Assembly: GCA_049324695.1 (NCBI GenBank)
Contig: JBMOMJ010000019.1
Coordinates: forward strand, 124,001-188,000
DNA length: 64,000 nt
Direction: 5' to 3'
Source of the DNA: PMG-095 sp049324695
Lineage (GTDB): Bacteria > Myxococcota_A > Polyangia > Polyangiales > Polyangiaceae
Under the pieces are notes generated by a model. The model was not told the origin of the DNA, did not search any database, and saw nothing but the letters and a program-made list of their open reading frames with translations. Shown here one piece after another: positions 61,356-64,000 of this stretch (within the stretch, counting starts at the first letter, position 1; each line of letters starts with the position of its first letter). A program made the position numbers and the translations under genes.

Positions 61356-62410
61356 CGACCTGCCCTTTCACGACGCGGCGCGGTCGAAATTTCGATGCCG
61401 GCACCAGCAGAAAAGACCACGGCGCTCGGTTGGTGCACCTGATGATGATCGCCGTCGGCGTCGAGATAAACGAATCGCGGCCGAACCAGGGGCATGCCGG
61501 CACCGACCTGCAGGAAAAAACCCAGCGTGGCGCTCAGTGGCACCACTCCCAGCATTTGCAGCTCCGCTTGTGCAAACGGACGGCTCACCGAGAGATTGTA
61601 GTCGAGACCGGAGCCGGTTCCGTGCAAAAGCCCCGCTCGCGCCCCAGCGCACAAGGCGATCTGCGGAACCCCGCCCCGATTTGCTTCCGCGCACAGCGCT
61701 GCGCCGGATTGAACTCCCCAAAAACGACCTTCCCGCGTGCCCGCAACGGAGCGCGCTGGAAACCAAGCCGCCAGCGGCACACGTGCCGAGACAAACCGGT
61801 TGAGCGAAAAGAGCACGCCGAGCTCAGGGCCCAACGCCAACGTGTTCAGTACGCCCCAAGTGCCGTTCAAAGCGGCTGACAAGTGCACGGGTGTTGCCTC
61901 GGCGTCGGAGCGCGGCGCGGGTATCGGCTGCGCTTCGATGTTCAAGCTGGCGTGCACCTTCGTGCTCTCGATCATCAGAGCAACGACCAGAGCAACCGGT
62001 TCGGTTAGCGCCGAACAGCTTGGGTTCTTGCTCTCGAGCTCGCGGCTGCCTAGCAACGTGCCGTCCGGCGCTTCGATGCGCAAACGCGCAACCCACGGCG
62101 CCGCTTCGCCGTTTTTTTGAAGCGAGCCAACCATCACCTTGTCACAGCCCTCCGGCACGAACACCGAGTGCCCCAGAACTTCCTCGACCTTCTTCCCGAG
62201 CTGAGCCTTGCCTGAACAGTTGGCTCCGCTCGGTTCGAGCCAGGTCAGGCACACACCGGGCTCGGCCGCGGTCGGAGGCTCGGCGGCTCGTGTCGAAGCT
62301 GCCCAGCAAGCACACGCCCAAATGGCGCGCGCCGCACGAGCAGAACCCGTGCGGCGGCGCCGGCAACGCGAGGCCGTTACTCGGCGAGTGGCCTTCTGTA
62401 TTGGCTTCAT
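61352..62410 (-). CDS. hypothetical envelope protein, possibly a beta-barrel
   Basis: The 352-residue product has an Arg-rich start, a hydrophobic stretch and an AxA cleavage site (STRAAE). The mature N-terminal half has several cysteines (VCLTW, NCSGK, GCDK, PSCSAL). The second half has alternating hydrophobic strands (SAALNGTWGVLNTLALGPEL, RPFAQAELQMLGVV) as in outer-membrane barrels. The family is not recognised. Its stop overlaps the sigma-factor start. Confidence 0.55.
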   Translation of the reverse strand: MKPIQKATRRVTASRCRRRRTGSARAARAIWACACWAASTRAAEPPTAAEPGVCLTWLEPSGANCSGKAQLGKKVEEVLGHSVFVPEGCDKVMVGSLQKNGEAAPWVARLRIEAPDGTLLGSRELESKNPSCSALTEPVALVVALMIESTKVHASLNIEAQPIPAPRSDAEATPVHLSAALNGTWGVLNTLALGPELGVLFSLNRFVSARVPLAAWFPARSVAGTREGRFWGVQSGAALCAEANRGGVPQIALCAGARAGLLHGTGSGLDYNLSVSRPFAQAELQMLGVVPLSATLGFFLQVGAGMPLVRPRFVYLDADGDHHQVHQPSAVVFSAGAGIEISTAPRRERAGR

Positions 62411-62459
62411 GGTGCGCGCGGCGCTCGAGCCAGGGCCGCATCACCAGGCCTTCGAATGT

Positions 62460-63923
62460 TCAACGGATGACGATGGGTTCTTCGCACTTGCCGTCCGTGC
62501 ATACCAGAGGACTACAACAATCGGCGTCCGTCGAGCATTGACCGCAAGTACCGTTCACGCACGCCAAACCACCGGTGCAAGAGCCGCACTGGCTGCAGGT
62601 TCCGGGCGGCGGAGGCGGCTCCTTACAAGTGTCGCCCGCGTTTTGAATGGCGCGGTCGTAGACGAAATTCGCATAGCCGGGGCTTACGAAGTCCCGAGCG
62701 AAAACCGAACCCCAGACTTCAGCGTAGCCAACGGCCGTTACGAGCGAACGCGGAGCGTAGACATTGCCCACGAAACCTCCGGCGCCCACCAAGAGCACGT
62801 CGCCGTCGCCGCCCACGTAGATGCGCGTTGCCGCCGGCCGATCCTTGTTGCCGAACACGGCGCGGCCCGTGAGCACCAAGTTATCGCGAACGAAGATGTC
62901 GATCTCACCCGCCGGGGCCAGGCGGAACTCGATGTTGCCGGTCGCATCGAGTGGGCCGTCGATGAAGAGCGCAACGCGGCCCGTTACATTGATGATGACA
63001 TTGCCGATCCCGCTCATGCGCTCGATATAGAAGCGCCCGCAGGGCAACGTCGCATGCACGTTGCCGACCACCAGATTGAACATTTTGGGATCGATGCCGG
63101 CAGAGGCATTGTCGTTGTGCGTGCGTGCGTCGCGAACCAAAGCTTCCACATCGAGCAAGTCGCTGGGCTCGCAGGGACACGGCTTCGGAACCATCACGCT
63201 TTGCCCCACTCGCTTGCCTCCCACCTGCAAAGGCAGCGCGATCACGCTGCTCGCGGTGTACAAATCGCCGAGGATCGTGGCCGGTCCCAGGTCGGTAAAT
63301 GGCCCTCCGAACCGCGCGTCGCGGTGTATTTTCGTGTACCCGGCCACCGTCGCTTCGCTCGCCGTCGAAAAGTTGCCGCCAACTTCGAGGAAGCCAGCAA
63401 AGCTGACGCTGTTTGGCCCTGCAATCGTCAGCGAGCCACCGATATCCGTGTAGCCCGTCGTGATCGCGTAGTTGTTATTGATCCCCACCGAGCCACCACC
63501 TTGGTTCGTGCTGCTCGAGGGTCCGCGTCGTGAGTCGAAGCCGCGCGTTTTCAGGTACCCAGCTACGGTCGCGTTGTTGCAGGTGCAGAGTGCGTTGAGG
63601 AACTTGGTCTCGGCGATGCTGCCCGTGCAGGTGGTTGTGGTGGTGCCGTTGCTGCCTGGAATCGTTACGACAGGCCCAGTGCCGGCGCAGAAGCCGCCAC
63701 CGCCAGTACCCGCGTTACCCGCAGAGCGCCCCGCGCTCGCGCTGGTGCCCGCGGCATTCGTCGCACCGCCGCTGCTTGCGTTGGCAGCGCCGCCCAAGGC
63801 CGAACCGCCGAGTCCATCGGAGGAGCTTGCGCCTCCACAAGCGATGACGCTGAACGCGCCGGCGACAAGAGCCGCCATAAGATAGGAAGAAGATGCTGTT
63901 ATCGATTTGGGTGTGGCGCTCAT
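62460..63923 (-). CDS. secreted lipoprotein with beta-solenoid-like and Cys-rich tail (paralogue B)
   Basis: The 487-residue product has a lipobox (FSVIACGG), a Gly/Ser/Ala linker, then the same strand-repeat region and Cys-rich end (CSQCGSCTGG, then CCSPLVCTDGKCE) as the 58613-59965 gene. Shared segments include FLNALCTC, TRGFDS, KPCPCEP/KPCACEP and EVWGSxFARxFVS. A good GGAGG site (63933-63937, minus strand) lies nine bases before the ATG. It is first in the minus-strand run leading to the sigma factor. Confidence 0.75.
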   Translation of the reverse strand: MSATPKSITASSSYLMAALVAGAFSVIACGGASSSDGLGGSALGGAANASSGGATNAAGTSASAGRSAGNAGTGGGGFCAGTGPVVTIPGSNGTTTTTCTGSIAETKFLNALCTCNNATVAGYLKTRGFDSRRGPSSSTNQGGGSVGINNNYAITTGYTDIGGSLTIAGPNSVSFAGFLEVGGNFSTASEATVAGYTKIHRDARFGGPFTDLGPATILGDLYTASSVIALPLQVGGKRVGQSVMVPKPCPCEPSDLLDVEALVRDARTHNDNASAGIDPKMFNLVVGNVHATLPCGRFYIERMSGIGNVIINVTGRVALFIDGPLDATGNIEFRLAPAGEIDIFVRDNLVLTGRAVFGNKDRPAATRIYVGGDGDVLLVGAGGFVGNVYAPRSLVTAVGYAEVWGSVFARDFVSPGYANFVYDRAIQNAGDTCKEPPPPPGTCSQCGSCTGGLACVNGTCGQCSTDADCCSPLVCTDGKCEEPIVIR

Positions 63924-64000
63924 GCTGCACGTCCTCCGCGGGCGTCAGGTCGCTCGCACCTCGTTGAGTGCAACAGGGGGGTGGTGATTATGGGGGGACG
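63924..64000. other. upstream end of window
   Basis: These 77 bases precede paralogue B and contain its ribosome site. They should contain part of its promoter. No clear -35/-10 pair is visible. Confidence 0.3.

Overview
The window is a gene-dense, GC-rich stretch of about 64 kb of chromosome, most like a member of the Myxococcota (Polyangiales-like). The reasons are the many lipoproteins whose lipobox cysteine is followed by a Gly/Ser/Ala/Asn-rich linker, a kinase fused to a very large helical N-terminal region, a GldA/GldF/GldG-like ABC cluster with a DUF4340 protein, a large Cys-rich repeat lipoprotein, an AgmX/PglI-like C-terminal domain and a DUF1592/DUF1552 pair. The genus is inference. 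I see no rRNA, tRNA, CRISPR array, insertion sequence or prophage, and no gene-free gap longer than 300 bases. The largest gaps are 11026-11288 and 15338-15611.

Left part (1-11 kb): mostly housekeeping genes. These are the 3' end of pgsA, an ArsC/Spx-like thioredoxin-fold protein, a small lipoprotein, an orphan SctS/FliQ-type export subunit, an EpmA-like EF-P lysine ligase, apt, surE, a BolA-Grx4 pair, hemH, pruA and several unrecognised proteins.

11-23 kb: a 1122-residue protein with a C-terminal Ser/Thr kinase domain, a small lipoprotein, a hairpin-rich AT-richer gap, and a tightly overlapping four-gene cluster (membrane protein, R/E-rich periplasmic coiled coil, tiny lipoprotein, sulfatase-fold lipoprotein with no CxPxR motif). 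A Cys-rich mini-protein with four CX3C motifs, the 1129-residue Cys-repeat lipoprotein and an acetyl-xylan-esterase-family hydrolase follow.

23-43 kb: the GldAFG-like ABC operon, queG, a membrane-anchored sulfatase-fold protein, an orphan cytochrome-oxidase subunit III with a small partner, pdxH, a MepA-like lipoprotein with LysM, an unknown protein with a weak CheX-like tail, argF, a cyclophilin, the DUF1592/DUF1552/M15-like run and a pectate lyase lipoprotein.

43-53 kb: a DCC-family protein, an alpha/beta hydrolase, an operon of ECF-like sigma factor, zinc-finger anti-sigma factor and diiron ODP-type metallo-beta-lactamase protein, an AI-2E family transporter, a divergent pair of POTRA-less Omp85 barrel and AsmA/TamB-like protein, thpR and a DEDDh exonuclease.

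53-64 kb: mostly surface and envelope genes. They are a Gly-rich lipoprotein operon, a TPR protein, a GH8 lipoprotein, and a minus-strand run in which two paralogous secreted lipoproteins bracket an envelope protein, an ECF sigma factor and a membrane regulator with overlapping reading frames. That run, the sigma/anti-sigma/ODP operon and the Omp85/AsmA pair are the best candidates for undescribed systems.
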